NCBI RefSeq assembly: GCF_004116455.1
Contig: NZ_PDJU01000005.1
Coordinates: forward strand, 118,513 to 182,512
DNA length: 64,000 nucleotides
Source of the DNA: Arcobacter sp. F155
GTDB taxonomy: Bacteria > Campylobacterota > Campylobacteria > Campylobacterales > Arcobacteraceae
Direction of reading: 5' to 3'
The position numbers and the translations under genes were made by a program. Shown here one piece after another: positions 34,396 through 43,795 of this stretch (position 1 is its first letter; every line of letters begins with the position of its first letter). The notes under the pieces are model-generated. The model was not told the origin of the DNA. It saw only the letters and a list, made by a program, of their open reading frames with translations, and did not search any database.

Positions 34396-34410
34396 TATAG
34401 GAGGTAGAAT

Positions 34411-34716
34411 ATGAAGCTATTAACAAAAGAACTGTTAAATTCTATACCTAATCTTTATGAAACAGAAAGATCATTAAATCCTATATGTCATATTAAATTA
34501 TTTACTCCAGATGCTCAATGGACTTGGTTTATTATTGAAATTTGTAAAGAGAGTAATAATATTTGCTATGGATATGTTAAAGGCTTTGATAATGAATTAG
34601 GATATTTTTCATTGAAAGAACTTGAATCTATAAAAGGTCCACTTGGATTAAGTATTGAAAGAGATTTATCTTTCCACCCAACACCACTATCAATTATAAA
34701 GGAGAATAAACAATGA
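34411..34716 (+). CDS. Small DUF2958-like protein
   Basis: A 101-residue protein with LLTKELLNSIPNLYETE at its start, then PICHIKLFTPDAQWTWFIIE and YGYVKGFDNELGYFSLKELESI. This order (KLF-P, then W, then G-ELGYFSL-EL) matches DUF2958, a small plasmid/phage family of unknown function. The ribosome site AGGAGG is consensus. It overlaps the next gene by 4 bases (ATGA). Confidence 0.65.
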   Translation: MKLLTKELLNSIPNLYETERSLNPICHIKLFTPDAQWTWFIIEICKESNNICYGYVKGFDNELGYFSLKELESIKGPLGLSIERDLSFHPTPLSIIKENKQ

Positions 34717-34958
34717 TGAAATATATTGAAAAAGATCTTACTCTTTTAGCAAATGTTTTGAAAACTAATAAGTCATTAGATTTAAAACATAAAGGTCAAT
34801 TTTACCAAATCTTTGAAAGTGACGATTTAGGATATATTATAAATATCTATACCTCAAATGAAAGAGATGAAAATGGTGATTTATTAGATTCTAATATGAT
34901 TGATGGAGGCATTTGTACTGGAAGTGCAAAAGATGCTATTAAATTCATGATTTCATAA
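34713..34958 (+). CDS. Hypothetical small protein
   Basis: An 81-residue protein that starts within the stop of the preceding gene, with a good AAGGAG site. It has an acidic beta-rich centre (YQIFESDDLGYIINIYTSNERDENGDLL) and ends with GSAKDAIKFMIS. Not recognised. Gene coupling and codon use like its neighbours support it as real. Confidence 0.55.
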   Translation: MMKYIEKDLTLLANVLKTNKSLDLKHKGQFYQIFESDDLGYIINIYTSNERDENGDLLDSNMIDGGICTGSAKDAIKFMIS

Positions 34959-34969
34959 AGGTAGGTATT

Positions 34970-35182
34970 ATGATAGACAATAAAACATTGAGATGGCTTC
35001 TTGAAGTTTGGGAAAATTTTGGATATGAGTCTTTTAAGTTAGAAATCAAAGAACTTGGGTTGCTAAAAAAAGGTTTTACAATTACAGAAATTAGAAAAAC
35101 AATACTAGAAGATAGTGAACTAATGCATGATTATATTCAAGAGACTGCTTTTATAATTAGAAGGCTTCCTCATAAGGGATAA
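34970..35182 (+). CDS. Hypothetical small protein
   Basis: A 70-residue helical protein (LEVWENFGYESFKLEIKELGLLKKGFT) with no recognised family. It begins 11 bases after the preceding stop with an AAGG ribosome site and is the last gene before the terminator at 35204-35235, so it belongs to the recombination-module operon. Confidence 0.5.
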   Translation: MIDNKTLRWLLEVWENFGYESFKLEIKELGLLKKGFTITEIRKTILEDSELMHDYIQETAFIIRRLPHKG

Positions 35183-35203
35183 TAAGTATTATAAATAGTG
35201 AGT

Positions 35204-35235
35204 GGTAGGGTTTTGAATAAAACTCTACCCTCTCT
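35204..35235 (+). terminator. Rho-independent terminator of the recombination operon
   Basis: GGTAGGGTTTT and AAAACTCTACC form an 11-base stem with one mismatch around a 4-base loop, followed by a pyrimidine-rich CTCTCTTT. It closes the rightward operon and separates it from the convergent HNH gene. Confidence 0.75.
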
Positions 35236-35260
35236 TTAAATTTGCTTTTTTAATGATATT

Positions 35261-36190
35261 TTAAAAAGCACCCATTAAAAATCCAGCTTTTTTACAACTA
35301 TGATAATACTCAGAAATATCTTTATTAGTTTGGACTAGATTTAATTTTTCATTTCTGGTTTGAATTTTTACTAGACTATTTTCAGAGGCTAAATAATCAC
35401 TCTTTTTTAGATTACATTTAGAACATGATAAAACTAAGTTCCATAGTTCATCATCGAATACATAACTCCATGGAATAAAATGATCTACATGTATATCATC
35501 ATTATCTAAATTACAATTACAATAAAAACACTTTTTATTATCAATTTCTAAAAGTATTTTTTTAAATCTCGTTAAAGAGTTTCTTTTTGTTTCTCCTAAG
35601 TTTTCAATTTTTGATATTAGTTTTGGTGTAAAGTTTGTTTTTTCTAAAAACTTCGCCCACTCTAAAATAAGTGCTTTATGTAGTAACTCATAATTCTTTT
35701 TTAGAAAAGAAATTGCCTCTCCTTGTAAAAGTATAAACTTGTCATCATTTGATGGAACTTTATATTTCTTATTTACTTTCTCATGGTTATGAAAATAAAA
35801 ATTATTATACTCCTCAGGTTGAAATCTTGGGATAACATCATTTAAACATTTTTTTTCTATTAGTTTTGTTAAATCTTCTTTAAACTTATTCTTTTTGAAA
35901 TATTTATCATAGCTATCAGGAATATATTCAGCTCCACAAAAATTTTGGATTATAGTAATTACAATAGGCTGAGAGTTTTGCTTAAAATCTTGTTTGATTT
36001 TATATTTACATTCTTGAAACCAATAATATTTTAAAAATGCTTCAGAAATCTCACCATAATAAATTTTAGTATCTTTAATATCTCGTAGGCTTAAGGAATA
36101 ATCTAATAAAAATTTTCCAAGTGCAAATTTATAAGTATTATCTTTTTTCCCTTTTGAAATTATATAAATAAAAAGCTCTTCAAAAGTCAT
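35261..36190 (-). CDS. HNH endonuclease
   Basis: A protein of about 309 residues, starting at ATG 36190 inside the stop of the methyltransferase gene (ATGA). The C-terminal HNH domain (about 215-275) has CFYCN, the catalytic VDHFIPWS, and the second zinc pair LSCSKCNLKKSD. The first 200 residues are helical and not recognised; they may recognise the target. The coupling with a methyltransferase-like gene suggests a restriction-like or defence pair, but the methyltransferase lacks DNA-methylase motifs. Confidence 0.8.
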   Translation of the reverse strand: MTFEELFIYIISKGKKDNTYKFALGKFLLDYSLSLRDIKDTKIYYGEISEAFLKYYWFQECKYKIKQDFKQNSQPIVITIIQNFCGAEYIPDSYDKYFKKNKFKEDLTKLIEKKCLNDVIPRFQPEEYNNFYFHNHEKVNKKYKVPSNDDKFILLQGEAISFLKKNYELLHKALILEWAKFLEKTNFTPKLISKIENLGETKRNSLTRFKKILLEIDNKKCFYCNCNLDNDDIHVDHFIPWSYVFDDELWNLVLSCSKCNLKKSDYLASENSLVKIQTRNEKLNLVQTNKDISEYYHSCKKAGFLMGAF

Positions 36191-36795
36191 TTTTCTAACA
36201 CCAGTGTAAGCCACTCAATACCACTTCTATCGAGTCCATCTTTATTTCTTTTTGTTTTAACAATTGAAAATCCTACTTCTTCACAAATCTTAATCCACTC
36301 TTCAAAACTCAATGATAAGAAAAACCTTCCTTTATTATCAAAACCATCTTTATCAATATCATCTCTAAAAAGTGAAACTGACATTAGAAACTTTCCATTT
36401 TGATTTAGTAAGTTATAGACTTTTGAAAGAGTTTTTCTCAAGGCATCTTTTGACAAGTGCATTAGTGTAGATATTGAATAAATACCATCAAACTTATTAT
36501 CAAACTCTAAATCATTTGGTAAAATTTTATGAAAAAGTCTTTCTTTTAATTCAGGATGTATTTTCTTTGCTTCTTCAATCATATTTTTAGAACCATCAAT
36601 TGCAATGACATTATAATTGCTTTTAATCATAAACAAAGTATCACGACCTGAACCACAACCTATCTCAAGAAGTTTTGAATTTATATCAAAAGTTTTAAGT
36701 AAAAGATTTTGAACATTATTTACATCAGCTGATTCATAACGTTCTACTAAAGTACTAGCATTTTCTTCATAATAATTTATAGTATTTATTTTCAT
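36187..36795 (-). CDS. Class I SAM-dependent methyltransferase
   Basis: A 202-residue Rossmann methyltransferase of the UbiE/TehB type: motif I KLLEIGCGSGRDTLF, the acidic loop AIDGSKNMIEEAKK, and motif IV FDGIYSISTLMHLSK. There is no DPPY or ENV-type DNA-methylase motif, so its substrate is more likely a small molecule, protein or RNA. It overlaps the HNH nuclease gene by four bases, so both are made together. The substrate is unknown. Confidence 0.8.
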   Translation of the reverse strand: MKINTINYYEENASTLVERYESADVNNVQNLLLKTFDINSKLLEIGCGSGRDTLFMIKSNYNVIAIDGSKNMIEEAKKIHPELKERLFHKILPNDLEFDNKFDGIYSISTLMHLSKDALRKTLSKVYNLLNQNGKFLMSVSLFRDDIDKDGFDNKGRFFLSLSFEEWIKICEEVGFSIVKTKRNKDGLDRSGIEWLTLVLEK

Positions 36796-36845
36796 TGTAA
36801 AATAGTAACCAAGTTTGATTTAAAAGCACTTAGTGAGATATTTTA

Positions 36846-37526
36846 TTAATATAAACTCTTACATTCAACTTCATGATTTCTTAGCTTATCTCCTTTAGAC
36901 TTTAGTCCTATAGTATTCTCATAGTAGAAACACCTCTCATACTTTTTCTCTTTGTTAAATAGCATCTTCCAGAAGCCACTAGGAACAGCTATATTGTTTC
37001 TTCCTATTGTTTTTGGTCTATCAGGGTAAACAACTCCATTAAGGACACTTACAGTTCCTAATTTAGATGCTACTACTCTTTCTAGTTTCTCAGCTTTAAT
37101 CCATGTATATCTATTGATATTTCTATACTGAGGAATTACATTTGCCATGCTGTATGTACTCTTAAGAGATTTATCACTCCAATCAAAGGAAGCATCATTA
37201 GCTAAGTGACCTCTATCCATCTTATATTGGTTTCTAGTATAATCACTGTGAGTAGAACGATACTTCCTTGGTAGCTCTAGCTCATCATAGAATCTAGGTC
37301 TATCTTTGATATTGCCTTTATTCACTTTTGCACCATCTAGTACATAGTAAACATAGTTTGCACCTTTTGCTTTGTAGTTATAGCAGATTTGATAGTATTC
37401 TTTGTCTATAATTTGATTACATTGCTTGTTATTAAAGAACTTCTTAATAAATAGCTTCTCTTGTATCGATGTTTGAGCAAACGATACAGAAGCAAAAAAT
37501 AGTAACAATACTGATAGTTTTTTCAT
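36846..37526 (-). CDS. Exported DNA/RNA non-specific endonuclease (second copy)
   Basis: A 226-residue protein with a signal peptide (VLLLFFASVSFA) and a NucA/EndoG-type core: the catalytic DRGH in KMDRGHLANDAS and the metal-binding Asn in NINRYTW. It is a close relative of 7660-8328: both share FNNKQC, RPRFYD, YRS-T-SDYTRN, VLNGVVY, IGRN and ERCFY. It stands alone, leftward, in the second island. Extracellular DNA degradation is the family role; the host function (nutrient use, or control of DNA uptake) is unknown. Confidence 0.85.
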   Translation of the reverse strand: MKKLSVLLLFFASVSFAQTSIQEKLFIKKFFNNKQCNQIIDKEYYQICYNYKAKGANYVYYVLDGAKVNKGNIKDRPRFYDELELPRKYRSTHSDYTRNQYKMDRGHLANDASFDWSDKSLKSTYSMANVIPQYRNINRYTWIKAEKLERVVASKLGTVSVLNGVVYPDRPKTIGRNNIAVPSGFWKMLFNKEKKYERCFYYENTIGLKSKGDKLRNHEVECKSLY

Positions 37527-37560
37527 TAAGGATATAGCCTTTTAAATATTTTATAGTGAT

Positions 37561-37971
37561 TTAATTTGGATATATAGAATATCCAATATTTGATGTATTG
37601 TTAATAATATCATAATGAGTTTTATCTCTAATTCTTTTTATGAAGTTTCTAACTGTAAAAACAGAGAATTCTTTTCTTCTATCCCAGCATTTGTCATAAA
37701 GCTCTTCTGCAGATACTTTTTTATTTTCATCTTGAACTAAAATTAGATATTTAAGTATGCTATTTTCAATCTTTGATAATAGTACTACTTCATGCTTTTT
37801 ATCAAAAAGCCTATTAGATTCTAAATCATAATAAAACCCTTTTCCTAAATCATATTTTCCTTCTATATCTTTTAAGACTAAAGAAGTTAAATACTCATCA
37901 AGAGTTTGTTTATTGCTTTTTAGTTTTTTGTCCAATTTTGTTTGTTGTTCTTTTGATAGGTTTAGATTCAT
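37561..37971 (-). CDS. Winged-helix regulator without receiver domain
   Basis: A 136-residue protein. The first 40 residues look like a short ribbon-helix-helix-like or helical dimerisation segment (LSKEQQTKLDKKLKSNKQTLDEYL). Residues 45-136 form an OmpR-type winged helix (YYDLESNRLFDKKHEVVLLSKIE, then FTVRNFIKRIRDKTHYDI and NTSNIGYSIYP). No receiver domain is present, so it is not phosphorylated in the usual way. It is divergent from the Rep-like gene across the structured gap at 37972-38323, and may control replication or the nuclease gene next to it. Confidence 0.7.
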   Translation of the reverse strand: MNLNLSKEQQTKLDKKLKSNKQTLDEYLTSLVLKDIEGKYDLGKGFYYDLESNRLFDKKHEVVLLSKIENSILKYLILVQDENKKVSAEELYDKCWDRRKEFSVFTVRNFIKRIRDKTHYDIINNTSNIGYSIYPN

Positions 37972-38323
37972 AATTCTCTCTATAATAAAATTAGTTATAT
38001 TGTAGAGTATGTCAATTTAGATAAAGCTTATTAAAGTTGATTTCCCATTTAACGACATGACTTTAACTTTGTACATTTGGATATATAGGCAAACTCTTAT
38101 ATTTTTAAATTTTGTATACTAAGTTACCTAGGTATTTCAAAGCACTAAATTTAGGTTATTAATATTATATATAATCTATTAATAACTAATAATTATTACT
38201 ACTTCTCTAAACTTATATATCACAGTACTACTTGCTTAAGCCTATGAAATAAAGGCTTAGCAATAATAATATTTGTATACAAAGTTTATCTATTATATGA
38301 AGAATATAATAAAAGGATAAATC
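37972..38323. other. Structured 352-base gap, possible replication origin or control region
   Basis: No gene is visible in this AT-rich stretch. It holds the palindrome TACCTAGGTA (38125-38134), a hairpin formed by TTGCTTAAGCC (38232-38242) and GGCTTAGCAA (38254-38263), and a TTGTATACAA palindrome near 38273-38282. A related GTATAC occurs near 38114. It lies directly upstream of a YagK/YfjJ-type protein related to rolling-circle initiators, so these may be an origin or Rep-binding sites. Function is inferred. Confidence 0.4.
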
Positions 38324-38902
38324 ATGAAAACAAGAAGAATCATACAAAGAAAGAATAGCAATCAAGTTTATGTAGATGCACTTCAGGAAAAATATTCGAA
38401 AATTCTCGTAGTCAGGCTTGACCTTAGTTACAAGAAGCCATATAGCAATGACATCACACTAGTAGAAGCAACAAAAGATTTAAAAAAATTATTAAATAAT
38501 CGAAGAAATAATAAAACAATATTTGAGCATAACATTGGATATATCGTAAAGAAGGAGTTTGGTTTTGATTTAAGAATACACTTCCATGTCTTCTTTTTCT
38601 TCAATGGACAGGAGGTTCAAAAAGGATCTTTTCGAGCAGATCAAATAGGTAAGTACTGGAATGAGAAAATAACAGAAGATAAAGGTACATACTATAATTG
38701 TAACCGTAATAAATACCCAGAACATGGTATAGGCATGCTTATCCATACTGATAAGCAAAAAAGAGAATATCTAGATAATGCAATCTCTTACTTATGCAAA
38801 GAAGAGCAACATATAAAAGAAACGAGAAAAGAAAGGTTAATCGTAAGAAGCACAATACCTAGAAGTAAATCAAAGTATGGAAGATCTAGGAATAATTCCT
38901 AA
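38324..38902 (+). CDS. YagK/YfjJ (inovirus Gp2-like) replication-type protein
   Basis: A 192-residue protein. It has the strand RIHFHVFFFFNG with the two-His (HxH) metal site of HUH replication endonucleases, preceded by GYIVKKEFGFDL. The GKYWNEKITEDKGTYYNCNRN and LDNAISYLCKEEQ segments are typical of the YagK/YfjJ family. The basic tail (IPRSKSKYGRSRNN) would bind DNA. This suggests that the island, or part of it, derives from a filamentous phage or plasmid. A catalytic Tyr in the C-terminal half (for example in the EYLDNAISYL segment) is plausible but unproven. Confidence 0.65.
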   Translation: MKTRRIIQRKNSNQVYVDALQEKYSKILVVRLDLSYKKPYSNDITLVEATKDLKKLLNNRRNNKTIFEHNIGYIVKKEFGFDLRIHFHVFFFFNGQEVQKGSFRADQIGKYWNEKITEDKGTYYNCNRNKYPEHGIGMLIHTDKQKREYLDNAISYLCKEEQHIKETRKERLIVRSTIPRSKSKYGRSRNNS

Positions 38903-38990
38903 AAGATATAGTGTTTTTTAACAAATTTAAAGCAATTTAACAATGCAACTTCGATAAAATAACTACTAAAAATAACTATAGGTGTATGTA

Positions 38991-41864
38991 ATGCTTTCAA
39001 AACAACAACAAGTAGCAGTAAATACTTTAGATAAGCCATTACTTATTATAGCTGGTCCAGGTTCAGGTAAGACTTTTACTTTAACCGAAAGAATATCAAA
39101 CCTTGTAGTAAATCAACATGTAGAACCTAGTCAAATTATGATTTCTACGTTTACTGAAAAAGCTGCAAAAGAGCTATTAACCAGAATCTCTAACAAGATA
39201 ACTCAATCAGGACTAAAAGTAAATATCAATGAGTTTTATCTAGGAACACTTCATAGTATTTTTTTAGAGCTAATTGATGAACACTTAGAGTACAGCCTTT
39301 TTAACAAAAACTACTCAGTACTTGATGACTTTGATCAAAAGTTTTTCATATATAGAAAAGTAAACTCTTTCTTTTATAAAATTGAAGGTTTAAAAGATTA
39401 TATCAAAGCCCAATCTAAATGGGATAAAGCCCAATATCTCCTTAGTGTATTTAATAAATTTACAGAAGAAAACCTTGATATAGAACTTTTGAAAAGTTCA
39501 CATGATAAAGAGTTAAACTACTTAGCCTCTGCATATCAATTATATATGACTTTTATGCAAGAAGAAAACTGTATTGATTTTGCATTAATACAAAAAGAGT
39601 TCTACAGAATTATTTGTGAGTATCCAGAGGTGCTAGAGAAGATACAAAACCAGATTAAATACTTTATGATTGATGAGTATCAAGATACTAACACCTTACA
39701 AGAGTTAATACTACTTAAACTTGCTTCAAAACATCAAAAAATTTGTGTAGTAGGTGATGATGACCAGTCTTTATATCGTTTCAGAGGTGCAACGGTTAGA
39801 AACATTTTAGAGTTTCAAAACAATTTTACAGATTGTGAGGTTGTAAAGCTTGAAACAAATTACCGTTCTCATAACGATATTATAAAGTACTATAATGAGT
39901 TTATAAATGAAGTTGAATGGAGTGATGATAATAACAACTACAGACATTTTAAAGTAATTGAACCACCAAAAGAAGCTACTTTTGAAGATCAACCTGTAAT
40001 ACTAAAGGTGAGTGAAGAAGATGAGGAACTTTGGCAACAAGAGGTTATCTCATTCATTCAACATTGTCAAAATAGAAAAATTGTTGAAGACTTGAATCAG
40101 ATTACGTTTTTAGCTAATTCTGTTAAGAACACAAGAATTAAAAACCTTATCGAAACTCTTGAAGCCAATGATATTCCAGTATATTCACCAAGATCTGATT
40201 TTTACTTTAAAAGAGATGAGATTAAACTGCTTATAGGATTTCTTTTATTCATTTTCAAAAGATATCTTGATGACTACAAAACATCTGAATTTAAAATATC
40301 TACAGTTGATGACTACTTTATTCCTTGTATTACATTAGCTACTAACTACATAAAAGCAAATATTAATACGAATAAAGACTTGTTAGAGTTCTTAAGAACA
40401 AAAGCAAAGATCTATACAAATTTAGATGTTGGAAAGTCAACCGATGATAATATAACTTCAATAATTTATGAGTTGATTCAGTTTGAACCATTTGCAAGTG
40501 CTTTAGATACAAACGAATTAGCCACTAGAAATATCTCTATGTTTATTAACTTATGTGTGAAGTTTGAAAGTTATTACAATGTATCAGTTCTTACAGAAAA
40601 GAAACTAGATATGATCTTAAGAAGCTTTTTCTCTATCTTTCTTAACTTTTTATACAAAGGTGGGATCAGTGAGTATGAGGATAATGAAGTATTAGCACCA
40701 TCAGGAGCAATTTCATTTATGACTATACACCAGTCAAAAGGTATGGAGTTTCCTATAACTATTGTAACAGGGCTTCATCATAGACCAAGAAGCCAATACT
40801 CAAAGCTTGATGAATTAATTGCACCATATCTTACAAAAGAAGAGTTTGAACCAGTTGAGAGAATGGCAGAGTTTGATTTTATGCGTCTTTTTTATACGGC
40901 TTACTCAAGGGCTCAAAACATCTTAGTTCTTTCAGATATGAAAAGACCAAAAGGATCAAATAAAATTCCATCAAAACAGCTTGAATCATCTTTTAAAAAA
41001 GCACTTGACTGGAAAGATGAAAGTTTTCAAAATGCTACCTATGAGTTAGAGAGTGTTAAAAAAGCAGATATAAATCATGAGTACACCTTCACTTCTCATA
41101 TCTCTATCTATGAAACTTGTCCATTGCAGTATAAGTTCTATAGAGAGTTAGAGTTTACACCTGCAAGGTCAGGAACTATTGTATTTGGTACATTAGTGCA
41201 TCAAACTATTGAGGATATTCATAAGGACTCTATGAAGTCAGGATTTAAAACTATTCCAGACCACACAATTGAACAATGGTTTAATACCAACTACAATCTT
41301 CTTGTACTGAAAGAAAATGCTTATTTAGACCAAAGAGTTTTAAAAGCAGCATTGAATCAAGTTAAATCATACTATAAAAGAAATCAAGTAAGAATCTCTG
41401 AAATAGTAGCAGCGGAGGTTGATGTTTCAGTTCTGAGAAATGACTATATTTTAAAAGGCGTTATTGACCTTATTCAAGGTAAAGATGATACAGTAGAGAT
41501 AGTGGACTTTAAAGCTACTAAAAAACCAAAAGATATGAACAACAAAAGGCTTCTTAGCTATAAACGACAGCTTGAAGTATATTCACATATAGTAGAGGAG
41601 AGGTACAATAAAAAAGTATCCAAGATGCACCTTTACTATACAGGTGAAACAGAGAATGAGCCAAAAATTACTTTTAACAAACAACAAAGCGATATGGATA
41701 AAACACTTAAAGAGTTTGATAAGATAGTAGAGAAAATTGAAGCTAAAGATTTTGATGTAGAACAAAGACCACTAGACCTTTGTAAAGACTGTGACTTTAG
41801 GTATTATTGTGCTAGAACAAAACCAGAAGATAAGTGCACAAAAGGTAAGCTTTTTAAATATTAA
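38991..41864 (+). CDS. UvrD-like helicase fused to a Cas4/AddB-type iron-sulfur nuclease
   Basis: A protein of about 957 residues. The superfamily 1 helicase has Walker A AGPGSGKTFTL near 25-35, DEYQDTN, GDDDQSLYRFRGA, TNYRSH, and FMTIHQSKGMEFP. The C-terminal PD-(D/E)XK nuclease (about 690-957) has HISIYETCPLQYKFY, GTLVHQTIEDIH, GVIDLIQ, EIVDFKATKKP and QLEVYSH, then CKDCDFRYYCARTKPEDKC, supplying four cysteines with Cys of YETCP for a 4Fe-4S cluster. This is an AddAB/RecB-like end-processing enzyme in one chain. ATG 38991 is preferred over an in-frame GTG at 38982. It is the first gene of an operon with type III mod and res, 20 bases before mod. Confidence 0.87.
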   Translation: MLSKQQQVAVNTLDKPLLIIAGPGSGKTFTLTERISNLVVNQHVEPSQIMISTFTEKAAKELLTRISNKITQSGLKVNINEFYLGTLHSIFLELIDEHLEYSLFNKNYSVLDDFDQKFFIYRKVNSFFYKIEGLKDYIKAQSKWDKAQYLLSVFNKFTEENLDIELLKSSHDKELNYLASAYQLYMTFMQEENCIDFALIQKEFYRIICEYPEVLEKIQNQIKYFMIDEYQDTNTLQELILLKLASKHQKICVVGDDDQSLYRFRGATVRNILEFQNNFTDCEVVKLETNYRSHNDIIKYYNEFINEVEWSDDNNNYRHFKVIEPPKEATFEDQPVILKVSEEDEELWQQEVISFIQHCQNRKIVEDLNQITFLANSVKNTRIKNLIETLEANDIPVYSPRSDFYFKRDEIKLLIGFLLFIFKRYLDDYKTSEFKISTVDDYFIPCITLATNYIKANINTNKDLLEFLRTKAKIYTNLDVGKSTDDNITSIIYELIQFEPFASALDTNELATRNISMFINLCVKFESYYNVSVLTEKKLDMILRSFFSIFLNFLYKGGISEYEDNEVLAPSGAISFMTIHQSKGMEFPITIVTGLHHRPRSQYSKLDELIAPYLTKEEFEPVERMAEFDFMRLFYTAYSRAQNILVLSDMKRPKGSNKIPSKQLESSFKKALDWKDESFQNATYELESVKKADINHEYTFTSHISIYETCPLQYKFYRELEFTPARSGTIVFGTLVHQTIEDIHKDSMKSGFKTIPDHTIEQWFNTNYNLLVLKENAYLDQRVLKAALNQVKSYYKRNQVRISEIVAAEVDVSVLRNDYILKGVIDLIQGKDDTVEIVDFKATKKPKDMNNKRLLSYKRQLEVYSHIVEERYNKKVSKMHLYYTGETENEPKITFNKQQSDMDKTLKEFDKIVEKIEAKDFDVEQRPLDLCKDCDFRYYCARTKPEDKCTKGKLFKY

Positions 41865-41884
41865 ATATGGAGATTTTATAAAAT

Positions 41885-43795
41885 ATGAGTGAACAATTAG
41901 ATTTAGGAATTGATAATACAGTAGATAATGTAGAGGAGTATCAGTTTAAGCCTATTAAGGGCTATCCTATGCTTAACTGGAAAGGTAAACGTCCTTTTAG
42001 AAGTACTAGATATTTTCCTGCACAACTTAAAGAGGTGCATGGCTCAGACGTAGATGGATGGCTTAATAAAATATTCTGGGGTGATAATATTCAAGTTATG
42101 TCACATTTATTAAAAAACTACAGAGGACAAGTTGATTTAATTTATATTGATCCACCATTTGATTCTAAAGCTGACTATAAAAAGAAAATTAAGTTAAAGA
42201 ATAAACAAATAAAAACTGACACTTCATTTTTAGAGGAAAAACAATATACAGATATATGGTCTAATGATGAATATTTGCAATTTATGTATGAGAGATTGGT
42301 TTTAATTAGAGAACTTCTATCTGATAATGGATGTTTGTATTTACATTGTGATCCAACAAAAGGTCATTATTTAAAAATAATTTTAGATGAAGTTTTTGGA
42401 CAAAATAATTTTAAAAATGAGATTATATGGAGAAATACTTCAAGTCATAGTAATTCTAATACATATGGAAATATTCATCAAAATATATTTTACTATAGTA
42501 AAAATTCAGAAAATTTGTTTTGGAATAATGAATATAAATTTCCTTATGAAAAAGATTATATTGAGCAGTATTATAGATATAAAGATGATGATGGACGTGT
42601 ATTTAAGTCTGAGGATTTAACTGTTCCCTCTAGAAATGAAAATAATTTTTTTGAATTCTGTGGAAAGTTCCCTAGTGGGACAAGAGGTTGGGGGTATAAA
42701 TTAAATGAATTAGAAGAAATGCTAAGTAATAATTTAATTTATATTACAAAAAATGGCTTCCCTAGGTTTAAGCGTTATCTAGATGAAAATGATGGAATAA
42801 AACCACAAAGTCTTTGGACGGGGAAAGAAGTATATACTGTTGGTAGTTGGTCAGAAGAATCTTCAATTGGCTATCCAACACAAAAACCCGAATCTCTATT
42901 ATCAAGAATTATAAATATTTCTTCTAATCCAGGAGATTTAATTTTTGACTGTTTCATGGGTTCTGGTACAACTATGGCAGTTGCTCAAAAATTAGGTCGT
43001 AGGTTTATAGGTGCAGATATTAATCTTGGTTCTATTCAAACTACTACAAAAAGACTAAGAAATATCATTGATGAAAATCTAAACGATGAAGATGAACTAA
43101 AGTCTTGTGGCTTTGAACTGTATAATGTAAATAACTATGATATCTTTAAAAACCCTGTTCAAGCTAAAGAACTACTTATTGAAGCATTAGAAATTGACAA
43201 ATTAAATGGAAGTTATTTTGATGGTATGAAAGATGGTAGAAAAGTTAAAATCATGCCAATAAATAGAATAGCAACAAAAAAAGATGTGTCTGATCTTATT
43301 ACAAATCTTGATTACAAAGCTTATGAAAAAGAAGTTGAAACTAACCCTAATAAAAAAGTAGATGATATTTTACTTGTATGTATGGGGCATGACCTTGACA
43401 TAAAACCACACTTCCAGAAAGAGTGTCCTTTTAATATTGATATTGAAGTGTATGATATCTTAAAAGAGGGTTCTGGGATAGTATTTAAAAGAGACTCAGA
43501 AGCTTCTATTGAAGTAAATGAAAGCACTTTAACAGTTAATAAATTCTACCCAAATACGCTACTTGAAAAACTAAGACAAGACGGTACAGAAGTAGAAGAC
43601 TGGAGAGAAACAGTTGAATCTATTATGATTGATACTAACTATGATGGGTCAGTATTTGAGCCAAGTATCGTTGATATCCCAGAAAAAAAAGAGTTAGTAA
43701 GTGGTAGTTATGAATTACCAGAAGATGCAGGTACTATTGCTATTAAAATTACTGACTTATTATCAGAGAGCTACTTTGAGGTGTTAAATGGCTAA
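41885..43795 (+). CDS. mod: Type III-like DNA methyltransferase (Mod)
   Basis: A 636-residue N6-adenine or N4-cytosine methyltransferase of the beta group: the catalytic LIYIDPPFDSKADY precedes the SAM-binding FDCFMGSGTTMAVAQKLGRRF. The central region (about 150-330) is the target-recognition part and is less conserved, with more Asn and Tyr than the rest, as usual for exchanged recognition domains. It pairs with the Res-like helicase-nuclease, whose gene overlaps by 8 bases. In type III systems Mod sets the recognition sequence for both methylation and cleavage. Confidence 0.9.
   Translation: MSEQLDLGIDNTVDNVEEYQFKPIKGYPMLNWKGKRPFRSTRYFPAQLKEVHGSDVDGWLNKIFWGDNIQVMSHLLKNYRGQVDLIYIDPPFDSKADYKKKIKLKNKQIKTDTSFLEEKQYTDIWSNDEYLQFMYERLVLIRELLSDNGCLYLHCDPTKGHYLKIILDEVFGQNNFKNEIIWRNTSSHSNSNTYGNIHQNIFYYSKNSENLFWNNEYKFPYEKDYIEQYYRYKDDDGRVFKSEDLTVPSRNENNFFEFCGKFPSGTRGWGYKLNELEEMLSNNLIYITKNGFPRFKRYLDENDGIKPQSLWTGKEVYTVGSWSEESSIGYPTQKPESLLSRIINISSNPGDLIFDCFMGSGTTMAVAQKLGRRFIGADINLGSIQTTTKRLRNIIDENLNDEDELKSCGFELYNVNNYDIFKNPVQAKELLIEALEIDKLNGSYFDGMKDGRKVKIMPINRIATKKDVSDLITNLDYKAYEKEVETNPNKKVDDILLVCMGHDLDIKPHFQKECPFNIDIEVYDILKEGSGIVFKRDSEASIEVNESTLTVNKFYPNTLLEKLRQDGTEVEDWRETVESIMIDTNYDGSVFEPSIVDIPEKKELVSGSYELPEDAGTIAIKITDLLSESYFEVLNG

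Noticed and set aside
36187..36795. DNA methyltransferase of a restriction system
   Set aside because: The Rossmann motifs are of the small-molecule or RNA type; there is no DPPY, NPPF or Pro-Cys motif.
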